NCBI GenBank assembly: GCA_964542475.1
Contig: CAZIUL010000065.1
Span: forward strand, 1-22,951
Reading direction: 5' to 3'
Origin: CAZIUL01 sp964542475
GTDB taxonomy: Bacteria > Planctomycetota > B15-G4 > CAYZWU01
Length of the DNA: 22,951 nucleotides
Notes under the pieces: model-generated
Database searches by the model: none
What the model was told of the DNA's origin: nothing
Seen by the model: the letters and a program-made list of their open reading frames with translations, nothing else
Made by a program: the position numbers and the translations under genes
Part shown: positions 1 through 7,221 of the stretch, piece after piece
Numbering within the stretch: position 1 is the stretch's first letter
Layout: every line of letters starts with the position of its first letter

Positions 1-14
1 ACATTTTTCAAGTA

Positions 15-2363
15 CTAAAACACTCTGCTAAAATCCGATTTTGGACAAGAGTGAACACGGGTTATACCGTTCGACGGACCTTTCGGGTTATTGTATGGAC
101 TTGAGTTGTAGTAGTTATCATCGTACCAGTCGTTGCACCATTCATACACGTTCCCGGCCATATCGTAAAGGTCGTAGCCGTTGGCCATGTCCACGCCTGA
201 AGGCGTCTGATTGCCGTCGTAATATCCAACCGGGGCTGTTTCAGGGATAGTACCCTCAAACGGATCACCGGAGTTTTCGAAGTTTGCCTTGGACCCATCT
301 ATGATGTCGCCCCAGGGGTACTTGTAGTAGGGATTGTGCTCCCCGCCCCGGGCAGCGTACTCCCATTCTGCCTCGGTGGGCAGGCGATATCCGCCTGCCC
401 CAAAAGTGCATTTCCAGGTGTCAAGGTCATAGCAAGGATTGAGGCCGTCCTGCGCGCTACACCAGTTCGCATACGCCACCGCCCCGTACCAGCTTACCTC
501 CACCATGGGGTGGTCCTCCTTACCAGGGGTGACAGAGAAGGTTTCCGTGCTGACGTGCCAGTGAATGCGGCTGTCATCGTCGTATGAATATGTGTTGCAG
601 TATGGATCCCAATCCCCTTTCTTGTACACCACACCGCCTTTCACCTCGATCAGCCCTTGCCCGTAGGCAGAGTTCAGGTAGTTGCAGTACTGCTGGTTCG
701 TAACCTCGTAGAAGTCCATGTAGAAGGAATCCACGTACACGGCGTGAACGGGAAGCTCATCGTACCAGCCTATACCAAAGTGATCACCCATCTCGAACTC
801 GCCCGCGGGGATTTTGACCATGCCTGGGGGTGGGGAGGGAGGGGATTCCCTAACGTACATAACGCACAGATTCGTGAGCTGGTCCCCAACAAGCGTCTGA
901 AGCGGGATATCCCATGGCGGATAATCGGGCGGGATATTGGCAGGCAGAAGTATCAGGCCATCGTATGGAATTTCATAAAATACACGAAGGGTTACGATCG
1001 GAAGCTGTAGGTACCAGTGTCCGTACTGCGTTGGCCAATACGGGTCGAGAACGCCGGAACCGGCCCACATGGTAACCGGAGTCGAGCCAGGGATTCCGAT
1101 TATCTTGACTTCGACATATCCCCCTGGAGTCGCTTCGCCTGTGAAGTACAGATGCGTGTAGAACTCGTCCGCGCCCATGTCCACTGTACCGTATGCGATA
1201 CGTGGGTCCCCTTCGAAGTCAAAGATTTCTGTAACGGCACTGTTATCACCTGTATCTTTGCATGGCGAATACCACGTCAGATGGAAATCGTCCGCGTCAA
1301 CAAACAACGGGTTTGTAACTATCATGCCGGAACCCCAGTTGAGGGTGCAACTGGGTTCGACATAAACAGACGCCTGCCCGCCTTTCACATCGGAGTAGCT
1401 TATTATGACAGTGCTTTGATCTCCAATATATATTTCTGGTCCTGAAGAAGCAGCATTGTTCCAGAGGATGTTGTTCGAGAGCGTGCTGGATGAGCCATGA
1501 CTGCAGCCAATGCCACCACCTTTTTCAGCAGAGTTCCCAGAGATGGTGTTATTCGTGATTGTAGAAGATGAGGAATTGCAGTAAATACCGCCGCCGTTAT
1601 GGCCAGCCGTATTCCCTGTGATAGTGTTGTTCGTGATAGTTGAAGAGGATTCCCAGCTGTTAATACCGCCGCCGCAGTCAGCAGCCGAGTTTTTTGAGAT
1701 AAAGTTGTTCGTGATGGTTGGTGAGGAGTTGTAGGAGCAGTATATCCCGCCGCCGCCTGCACTCGCATTGGCTGAGTTCCCTGTGATGACATTGTTCGTG
1801 ATGGTTGGGGAAGAGTTGCTTTGGCAGTAAATACCACCGCCGTACCAGTCAGACCAGTTCCCTAAGATGATGTTGTTTGTGATTATTGGGGAAGAGTTGC
1901 TCTTGCAGTAAATACCGCCGCCGTTTTCGTCAGCTGTATTTTCTGTTATGATGTTACTCGTTATGCTTGGCGAAGAATTATCGCAGCCAATCCCACCGCC
2001 GTCGAAGGAACCATAACCATAAAAATCAGTCCCCGTCCCGCTCGTCAGCGTGAATCCTTCTATCACCGAGTCCGGACCTTCACCTTTCATGAATAGAACA
2101 CAACTTCCGTAATCAGGGTCAATAGGTTTCCCGCCGTCGATAACCGTTACATCCGCCCCCTGTTCGCTTGTCACAGTAATCGCCTTCCCCTTGAAGTCAA
2201 TGTTCTCCACATACGTCCCCGGCGCAACCAGCACCGTGTCCCCGCCAACCGCCACATCGATTCCCGCCTGAATCGTTGGTTGATCGGGGGGTACATGAAT
2301 GGTGGCGGAAACGGCAATGACTGGAAAAACGAGAACGATGGCCGTGATGAATAAAGACCGCAT
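15..2363 (-). CDS. Secreted beta-helix repeat protein fused to a C-terminally truncated FGE/sulfatase-modifying-factor domain
   Basis: A signal peptide (residues 1-20, MRSLFITAIVLVFPVIAVSA) predicts export. Residues ~21-80 carry the 'IQAGIDVAVGGDTVLVAPGTY' type opening of right-handed beta-helix proteins. About eight imperfect repeats at residues ~125-305 follow, each with a TITNN core and GGGIYC. An end-cap resembling 'NPLFVDADDFHL' comes next. From residue ~515 (MVKIPAGEFEMGD) there is a formylglycine-generating-enzyme-like domain with YEVTNQQY, VSWYGAVAYANW, YRLPTEAEWEYAARGG and DMAGNVYEWCNDWY. This domain is common in secreted proteins and is often non-catalytic. The start is an ATG with a GGGAG Shine-Dalgarno 7 nt upstream. 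Family similarity ends at V770. The RGGSW and GFR motifs that should follow are replaced by 12 unrelated residues and a stop, so the gene is probably broken. Exact role unknown. Confidence 0.85.
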   Translation of the reverse strand: MRSLFITAIVLVFPVIAVSATIHVPPDQPTIQAGIDVAVGGDTVLVAPGTYVENIDFKGKAITVTSEQGADVTVIDGGKPIDPDYGSCVLFMKGEGPDSVIEGFTLTSGTGTDFYGYGSFDGGGIGCDNSSPSITSNIITENTADENGGGIYCKSNSSPIITNNIILGNWSDWYGGGIYCQSNSSPTITNNVITGNSANASAGGGGIYCSYNSSPTITNNFISKNSAADCGGGINSWESSSTITNNTITGNTAGHNGGGIYCNSSSSTITNNTISGNSAEKGGGIGCSHGSSSTLSNNILWNNAASSGPEIYIGDQSTVIISYSDVKGGQASVYVEPSCTLNWGSGMIVTNPLFVDADDFHLTWYSPCKDTGDNSAVTEIFDFEGDPRIAYGTVDMGADEFYTHLYFTGEATPGGYVEVKIIGIPGSTPVTMWAGSGVLDPYWPTQYGHWYLQLPIVTLRVFYEIPYDGLILLPANIPPDYPPWDIPLQTLVGDQLTNLCVMYVRESPPSPPPGMVKIPAGEFEMGDHFGIGWYDELPVHAVYVDSFYMDFYEVTNQQYCNYLNSAYGQGLIEVKGGVVYKKGDWDPYCNTYSYDDDSRIHWHVSTETFSVTPGKEDHPMVEVSWYGAVAYANWCSAQDGLNPCYDLDTWKCTFGAGGYRLPTEAEWEYAARGGEHNPYYKYPWGDIIDGSKANFENSGDPFEGTIPETAPVGYYDGNQTPSGVDMANGYDLYDMAGNVYEWCNDWYDDNYYNSSPYNNPKGPSNGITRVHSCPKSDFSRVF
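21..53. repeat. 33-nt imperfect palindrome at the breakpoint of the FGE domain
   Basis: The outer arms CACTCT (21-26) and AGAGTG (48-53) pair. The inner arms AAAATC (30-35) and GATTTT (37-42) pair around one base. On the minus strand this hairpin begins at the base after the last codon showing FGE similarity (54-56). This suggests the end of an inserted element or a recombination scar, but the rest lies outside the window. Confidence 0.5.
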
Positions 2364-2721
2364 AGCAGGCTCCCTTATCGATATGGATTTCTCTTCTCAA
2401 TCAATGAGGGGATTATACATCCCGAGATATTGATTTGTCGAGGATATTCGAAAAGAGTATACGCCTGCATTGCCCAGCGCTCTTTGAGTGAAACAAGCGT
2501 ATAAGATCCCAAGCGCATATTCGCTGAATTTATCCTGCTACCCCGCAAACCTCGCAGCATATTACCAGAATCATCTTGACGTTGTTTTCTTAACCCAGTA
2601 TTTTGCAGGAAACTGCGGATAAGGGAAGTTTTCGCAGGTATATTACCCCTGACAGAGATCTGCAGTGTATTCGGTTAGATTCTGCGGATAATATGAGTTT
2701 GCCAGATCAGGAGACCAAAGA
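2364..2721. other. Intergenic region between divergent accessory genes
   Basis: This stretch has no convincing gene. It must hold the promoter of the minus-strand secreted protein and the plus-strand signals of the truncated gene that starts at 2722. A TAATAT hexamer at 2689-2694 could be a -10 box for the latter, with only a poor -35. The word CTGCGGATAA occurs twice (near 2611 and 2682) with no clear meaning. The minus-strand reading frame at 2375-2560 has no recognisable protein features. Confidence 0.5.
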
Positions 2722-2877
2722 ATGACATCTGAAATCGTACCAGCTGGGGACAACGCAATCCAAACAAGCGTCGATGCCTACTCATCTGGACTCATGGTTT
2801 ATCTTGACCAGTTACGGCTGCCTAGCGAAGGTGTTCTTGTGCCGGTTCCAGAGCGTGGGAAGGTGACCCGAGGCTAA
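2722..2877 (+). pseudogene. 51-codon 5' fragment of an unidentified gene
   Basis: The ATG at 2722 has a good GGAG Shine-Dalgarno (2710-2713, 8-nt spacing) and a possible -10 box, so it looks like a genuine gene start. It encodes 51 residues, including MVYLDQLRLPSEGVLVPVPERGKV, then stops at 2875-2877. This ending overlaps the start of the open hsdS frame. The peptide does not look like an HsdS N-terminus. From memory it resembles the start of larger proteins with a 'LGLP...V.V..R.KV..N' opening found in accessory regions, but that is weak. The likely story is deletion or recombination that removed the rest of this gene and the first half of hsdS. It could also be a true small protein. Confidence 0.4.
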
Positions 2878-3724
2878 AGCCAAAGCCACGGGGAAAACCT
2901 GGACAAAGGTCGACAACGAAAAAATCCTGGCGGCCGAGCAAGCCAAGGCCGCCAATAAGTACAAGGAACCCGCAGCGCCCGATACCGCCGACCTGCCCGA
3001 GCTACCGGAGGGGTGGTGTTGGGCGACGGTGGACAGACTGTGTGTGGAGGTGACCGATGGTGATCATCAACCTCCGCCTGTTTCCGAAACCGGTATTCCC
3101 TTCCTCGTCATAGGAAACGTGAGAGAAGGGAAGCTCGTCTTCTCGGGTAGTAGAAAGGTGCCTGAAAACTACTACGACAACCTACCCTGGAAGCGTAGAC
3201 CCGACTCAAAGGACTTATTGTACACAGTGGTAGGGAGCTTCGGTATTCCCGTTGCAATACCAGATGATCAAGCCTTCTGCGTCCAAAGGCATATCGCTAT
3301 TCTAAAGGCACCATTGGGCAAAACTAAGCAGTATTTGCGTCACACAATGGGTTCAGGCTTTGTCTTTCGCCAAGCATCGAAAAAGGCCACCGGCACGGCA
3401 CAGAAGACAGTCGGTTTAGCATCGCTTCGTAGTATCACAATCCCTCTTCCTCCCTCCAACGAACAAATCCGTGTCGTCAATGAAGTTGAGCGGTTCATTT
3501 CCCTAATGAAAGCCTCCAAAAAACTGGTTGCCACCAACCTCCTCCGCTGCCAACGCCTCCGTCAATCCATCCTCAAGTGGGCCTTCGAGGGCAAGCTGGT
3601 GGATCAGGATCCGAACGACGAGCCAGCCACGGTACTCCTCGAACGCATCAAGGCCGAAAGGGCGGCAATGGAGGCCACGAAAAAGAACAACCGTAAAGGC
3701 AAGCGCACAAGGAAAACAAAATGA
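2867..3724 (+). pseudogene. hsdS: Type I restriction-modification specificity subunit, second half only (TRD1 missing)
   Basis: HsdS normally carries two target recognition domains, TRD1 and TRD2, that choose the methylated and restricted DNA sequence. Here the frame opens directly in the inter-domain linker (AEQAKAANKYKEPAAPDT), then LPELPEGWCWATVD, the usual start of TRD2. One TRD follows, then the conserved C-terminal helix (QRLRQSILKWAFEGKLVDQD) and an AVLLERI-type tail. An intact HsdS is about 400-600 aa; only ~285 codons are open here. There is no ATG. The first usable start is GTG 3029 (231 aa), which cuts into TRD2, and a stop at 2864-2866 closes the frame upstream. The 3' end overlaps hsdM in an ATGA. 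Half-HsdS subunits can work as dimers in some systems, so residual function is possible. Confidence 0.8.
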
Positions 3725-5226
3725 GCGAGCACAGCGACAGGCTTGTCAAAAAGCTCTGGTCATATTGCAACGTCCTCCGGGATGATGGACTCAGCTATCA
3801 GGACTACCTTGAGCAGTTGACCTTCCTGCTTTTTCTCAAAATGGCGGATGAACAGGCTAACCTCAAAGGCGGCGAGCAACCTGTCCCCAAAGGCTACCAA
3901 TGGGGTGACCTGTCAGCCCCGCACATGGTCGGCGTGAAGCTCGAAGAGCATTACCGGAAGACCCTGCGCCATCTCGGCCAACAAACCGGGATGCTAGGCC
4001 TCATATTCCGCAAGTCTCAGAACAAGATCCAAGACCCGGCCAAGCTCCGTCAGTTGATTGTCGAGCTTATCGGCAAGGAGACATGGCTCTCACTTACCGC
4101 CGATGTGAAGGGAGATGCCTACGAGGGGCTGCTTGAGAGAAACGCCCAGGACACCAAATCAGGGGCAGGTCAGTACTTCACACCCCGCAGCATTATCGAC
4201 GCCATCATCGACTGCATCCAACCGGGGCCGGGTGAGGTTGTCTGCGATCCTGCCTGCGGGACGGGCGGCTTCCTCCTCTCTGCAGCCAACTACATCGCCA
4301 GCCATTATGATCTTGACCGGGATCAGAAAAAGCATCTTCGTTACGATGCCATCAGGGGCGTGGAACTCGTGGACGGTGTTTCACGCCTTTGCGCCATGAA
4401 CCTCTTTCTTCATGGCATAGGCCCAGATGACGACGAGCGGGAACCCCCGATCATGACTGACGACAGCCTCCGAAATGAACCGGGCACACACTACCCGGTC
4501 GTCACAACCAATCCACCCTTCGGGAAGAAGAGCAGTATCACGGTTGTCAATGAGGCGGGGGAGACAGACAAGAAGACGGTTACTTACAATCGCCCCGACT
4601 TCTGGACAACCACTACCAACAAACAGTTGAACTTCGTTCAGCACATAAAGTCCCTGCTCGCCATCCACGGACGGGCTGCCGTGGTTTTACCTGACAACGT
4701 GCTCTTCGAGGGCGGGGCCGGTGAGACGGTGCGGCAAAAGCTCATGCACGAATGCGAGGTACACACCATCCTGCGGCTGCCCACGGGCATCTTCTACGCC
4801 CAGGGAGTAAAGGCGAACGTGGTTTTCTTCGACCGCAAACCTGCCAGCGAGAAGCCGTGGACAAGAAAGGTATGGTTTTATGACCTGCGAACCAACAAGC
4901 ACTTTACTCTCAAACAGGGGTGCATGACCCGGCAGGATCTTGACAAGTTCGTGAAATGCTACCGGCCCGGCAGCCGCCACAAACGAAAGGCGACCTGGTC
5001 TGAAAAAAATCCCGAGGGCCGCTGGCGATGCTACAGCTACGACGAGATCATCAACCGGGACAAGGCTAGCCTCGACATCTTCTGGCTTCGAGACGAAAGC
5101 CTCGAAGACTCGGCCAACCTGCCCGACCCGCACATCCTGGCAGGCGAAATCGCCGAAGACCTTGAGGCTGCACTTGATCAGATCAAGGAGATCCTGGGGG
5201 ACTTGGAGGAGAGAGTGGATGCTTGA
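3721..5226 (+). CDS. hsdM: Type I restriction-modification DNA adenine methyltransferase subunit
   Basis: HsdM transfers a methyl group from AdoMet to N6 of adenine within the site chosen by HsdS. The 501-aa product is full length. It has the N-terminal helical domain (SDRLVKKLWSYCNVLRDDGL..., residues 5-50), the GQYFTPR segment before the Rossmann fold, AdoMet motif I DPACGTGG at residues 176-183, and catalytic NPPF at 264-267. The C-terminal end is rich in acidic and helical residues, as expected for contact with HsdS. The start overlaps the hsdS stop as ATGA, implying translational coupling. No hsdR lies downstream before the oppositely oriented toxin-antitoxin pair. Without a complete HsdS the enzyme may be inactive or have altered specificity. 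Confidence 0.95.
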   Translation: MSEHSDRLVKKLWSYCNVLRDDGLSYQDYLEQLTFLLFLKMADEQANLKGGEQPVPKGYQWGDLSAPHMVGVKLEEHYRKTLRHLGQQTGMLGLIFRKSQNKIQDPAKLRQLIVELIGKETWLSLTADVKGDAYEGLLERNAQDTKSGAGQYFTPRSIIDAIIDCIQPGPGEVVCDPACGTGGFLLSAANYIASHYDLDRDQKKHLRYDAIRGVELVDGVSRLCAMNLFLHGIGPDDDEREPPIMTDDSLRNEPGTHYPVVTTNPPFGKKSSITVVNEAGETDKKTVTYNRPDFWTTTTNKQLNFVQHIKSLLAIHGRAAVVLPDNVLFEGGAGETVRQKLMHECEVHTILRLPTGIFYAQGVKANVVFFDRKPASEKPWTRKVWFYDLRTNKHFTLKQGCMTRQDLDKFVKCYRPGSRHKRKATWSEKNPEGRWRCYSYDEIINRDKASLDIFWLRDESLEDSANLPDPHILAGEIAEDLEAALDQIKEILGDLEERVDA

Positions 5227-5320
5227 ACATATCTGGAAACGACATCTAACAACGCCACGCGCCCGGACTGCCGCTGAGAGATGATATCTGAGGACCCAAA
5301 AGTAGTTCTGTTAACGCGAG

Positions 5321-5560
5321 CTATGATTTGTAAAACTCTTCGTGAGAAATTCCATCTTCGGGGGCAAGGCCGAACTTTCGCCTTGCGGCATTCACATACG
5401 CCCGCTCAACGTCTTCTCCTTCTTTCATGTTTGGAATTGGATATATAATTCTTTTTTCGGATATGAAGAGAAGGTGTTTTCCGCCATGTTCAAACTGTAT
5501 TCCGTACTTCGAAAGTAGCTTTTTAAACTTGCGCAATGAAATGGTCTTGGGAGGAATCAT
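5321..5560 (-). CDS. HicA-like mRNA interferase toxin
   Basis: This 79-aa protein fits the HicA (YcfA-like) toxin size and fold. HicA toxins are dsRBD-like RNases that cut mRNA using a conserved histidine. The N-terminal helix is SLRKFKKLLSKYG, followed by the beta-strand motif EHGGKHLLFI, where H29 in GGKH is the likely catalytic residue. A second strand holds YPIP, and a C-terminal helix (AYVNAARRKFGL) follows. Its ATG overlaps the stop of the upstream gene (ATGA), giving an antitoxin-toxin order, reversed relative to classical hicAB. Assignment rests on motif, size and partner, not on strong sequence identity. Confidence 0.7.
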   Translation of the reverse strand: MIPPKTISLRKFKKLLSKYGIQFEHGGKHLLFISEKRIIYPIPNMKEGEDVERAYVNAARRKFGLAPEDGISHEEFYKS

Positions 5561-5922
5561 GGTACCGCAACTACACCACGATTGCTGTGAGCATAACCTA
5601 CACTCTCGATTGGTATAGCTGGCACGTCGATATGGTGTTTCTTAACTTTTTTGGTTGGCTCGTAGCGCACGGCATGAGCAAGCATTTGCCAATACATGGG
5701 AGGAGCCGGCTTAAAGATTTTATCGAGCGCATCGTCTTTTTCCGCTTTGTCTATCACTTCTTTTACGAGCTCCTTGAGCAGGATGATGACCTTAGGCAGG
5801 GAATCTTCAACTGCTACAATGTCTAGCTCTAAACAGTGGGCTACAACTCGATTCTGGTTAGCTTCGGACGGATACATGAGAAAGGTAAGTGTTATTGCAA
5901 ATTTTTCCTTTGTCCGGGCCAT
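5557..5922 (-). CDS. HicB-like antitoxin
   Basis: This gene is the likely partner of the downstream HicA-like toxin. HicB antitoxins have a partial RNase H-like fold that covers the toxin and often regulate their own promoter. The segment ITLTFLMYP...RVVAHCLELDIVAVEDSLPKVIILLKELV matches the HicB strand-strand-helix core. The C-terminal third is unusual for HicB, has no obvious helix-turn-helix, and ends in GVVAVP. The frame opens further upstream at an ATG at 5943, but a perfect AAGGAGG Shine-Dalgarno (5931-5937) lies 8 nt before the ATG at 5922, so the 121-aa start MARTKEK is preferred. The 3' end overlaps the toxin start by 4 nt. Confidence 0.65.
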   Translation of the reverse strand: MARTKEKFAITLTFLMYPSEANQNRVVAHCLELDIVAVEDSLPKVIILLKELVKEVIDKAEKDDALDKIFKPAPPMYWQMLAHAVRYEPTKKVKKHHIDVPAIPIESVGYAHSNRGVVAVP

Positions 5923-6037
5923 CCGTTTAACCTCCTTTTTCATTATGCAGATTCTTCAACTGAATCGAAACAGAGGAATCCCAATTGATGCTTTTCTCTG
6001 TTGGGAATATCGAACCTCCAGTGTATTGACTTCACTC

Positions 6038-6043
6038 ATTATA
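6038..6043 (-). promoter_or_regulatory. Probable -10 box of the toxin-antitoxin promoter
   Basis: A perfect TATAAT is present on the minus strand about 115 nt upstream of the antitoxin start. The best -35 match (TTGGTA) is 19 bp away, which is longer than ideal, so the call rests mainly on the -10 box and its position. Confidence 0.4.
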
Positions 6044-6233
6044 GCTCACCACTTGTAAATTTTACCAAAATATCATTTTCATTCAGGTGAGATACATTGA
6101 AACAGATACATGAGATCTGAAAAATGATCGCGCTTTAAGGGGATACGAGTTAAAAGGGACCCGCCACGTCGAACGAATCCACTGCCCGCCCCCCCCTTCG
6201 AGGGGCTTCCTATCGCAACGCCCACCAGTTTTT

Positions 6234-6383
6234 CTACTCCGCCGATGCCTCCACAAGAGCCAGGATGGATACCCGGATCTTTTCAGGTAGCGATGGCCAA
6301 AGCTTGACTAACTTGGCAAGATCCTCTGGCAGATCCTTACCTGTTGTGTTGATATTGTGTTCCTGTTGTGCTTTTTTTGTGTT
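6234..6383 (-). pseudogene. Short C-terminal coding remnant downstream of tRNA-Leu
   Basis: The last ~49 codons of a longer open minus-strand frame read like a real protein tail: DLAKLVKLWPSLPEKIR followed by a hydrophobic helix and a TAG stop. Upstream, the same frame runs through the tRNA terminator and into the tRNA itself, so no full gene can be present. From memory, similar 'LWP.LPE.IR..IL.LV' tails end proteins next to tRNA-integrated elements, including tyrosine recombinase genes. I take it as a possible leftover of such a gene. Identification is tentative. Confidence 0.35.
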
Positions 6384-6484
6384 CCGGGAGGTTCCGGGCT
6401 TGGTATGTGGTGTGCCCGGTTTTGTCCGGCCTTTGCAGGGGGGCTCTTCTGTATCCCCTTGCCCCTGTCCGGCTTGTGACAACA

Positions 6485-6514
6485 AAGGACCGGGTTTTGA
6501 CTCGCCCGGTCCTT
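6485..6514 (-). terminator. Intrinsic terminator of tRNA-Leu
   Basis: A perfect 10-bp stem AAGGACCGGG / CCCGGTCCTT closes a 10-nt loop. Read on the minus strand it is followed by TTTGTTGT. It begins about 18 nt after the CCA end of the tRNA. Confidence 0.7.
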
Positions 6515-6532
6515 CATTGGACTTGTTGCAAT

Positions 6533-6617
6533 TGGTGCGAGGAGGGGGATTCGAACCCCCATGGATCTCTCCACTAGATCCTAAATCTAGCGCGTATGCC
6601 GGTTCCGCCATCCTCGC
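6533..6617 (-). tRNA. tRNA-Leu (anticodon UAG)
   Basis: This 85-nt gene folds as a class II tRNA. The 7-bp acceptor stem is GCGAGGA / TCCTCGC, with discriminator A and an encoded CCA (6533-6535). The anticodon stem CTAGA / TCTAG closes the loop TTTAGGA with anticodon TAG, which reads CUA leucine codons. An extended variable arm typical of leucine tRNAs is present, and the T-arm contains GGTTCGAATCC. Its 3' end faces the accessory region, as in tRNA genes used as integration sites. Confidence 0.97.
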
Positions 6618-6778
6618 ATCAGGAATGGGAGGATAACCGTTCGGGCATTCCTTTTCCAGGTTGCAGGGAAAAAATGGTGGTGTTTCTCTTTCACGTAAAG
6701 AGAATCACTGATGGATATGGATTTTTTCAAGTGGGTCTCTTGTTCACGTCCTGATTCCGAGGCCCCATCAACAATCCC

Positions 6779-6853
6779 GGCGGGTCCGAGCGGGCAGCTC
6801 GCGCAGTGCATCGTCCTCGTCTAAACGGAGCAAGCTGCCCGCTCGGACCCGCC
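6779..6853. repeat. Perfect 21-bp inverted repeat with 33-nt spacer
   Basis: The arms 6779-6799 and 6833-6853 are exact reverse complements, GC-rich, with core GGTCCGAGCGGGCAGCT. Nothing coding overlaps. There is no T-run on either side, so it is not an ordinary terminator. It could be a small structured RNA, a MITE-like or REP-like element, or a recombination remnant near the tRNA. Confidence 0.7.
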
Positions 6854-6892
6854 TGTGGACCGGTTTACAAGAATGTATCCGGTTCTTCAGAG

Positions 6893-6910
6893 GGCGAAAA
6901 ATTTTTCGCC
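6893..6910. repeat. 18-bp perfect palindrome GGCGAAAAATTTTTCGCC
   Basis: This self-complementary sequence is flanked by AGAG and TCTACAG, giving a slightly longer imperfect stem. It resembles short dispersed palindromic repeats scattered between genes in some bacteria. No gene overlaps it. Confidence 0.6.
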
Positions 6911-6927
6911 TCTACAGCTCCCCATAT

Positions 6928-6950
6928 TCAATCCATGTCCATCCGTGTTC
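6928..6950. repeat. Solo copy of the repeat bordering the GxxExxY gene
   Basis: These 23 nt match 14808-14830 at 22 positions. There the same sequence forms part of the 5' end and inverted flank of the GxxExxY gene. Here no GxxExxY coding sequence follows, so this may be a solo end or scar. Confidence 0.55.
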
Positions 6951-6964
6951 GCCCCCCCTTGCCC

Positions 6965-7062
6965 GCATATTTCATCCTCTTCTGCTACGGCACCGTAAAC
7001 TACGCCGTGGCTGTGTTTCATGCCAGGAGACGATCCTCAACCTGTAGGAACAGGCCTGCGGT
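6965..7062. repeat. Dispersed ~98-bp intergenic repeat, copy A
   Basis: This aligns without gaps to 12320-12417 with 84 of 98 positions identical by hand count. It contains CCTGTAGGAACAGG, a small hairpin conserved in both copies. Most differences are in the middle and are mainly transitions. No open frame is shared. Confidence 0.75.
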
Positions 7063-7221
7063 CGTCACCTGACATGCGCCTTGCCACAACACAGTTTACA
7101 GCTACCTCGCGACGAAGAGTATGAAATAAGCGGGCTTGAACAGTTACTGTAATTGATTGAAATGTTAGTCCACAGGTGATAAAAAAACCCCTTTTCCGGG
7201 CCGGCCCTCTTGAAAAGCGAA

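Noticed and set aside
837..856. G-rich sequence resembling the 3' end of the tRNA-Leu gene, a possible second attachment site
   Set aside because: The match is short, interrupted, and explained by a proline-rich linker codon run.
1460..1990. Regularly spaced similar DNA segments that might be a CRISPR array
   Set aside because: They are in-frame codons of the beta-helix repeats; spacers are also similar to each other and no cas gene is present.
2375..2560. 61-codon minus-strand frame upstream of the secreted protein
   Set aside because: No domain, no clear RBS, and it occupies the expected promoter region.
6234..6611. 125-codon minus-strand frame as a full gene
   Set aside because: Its first half translates the tRNA and its terminator; only the final ~49 codons look protein-like.
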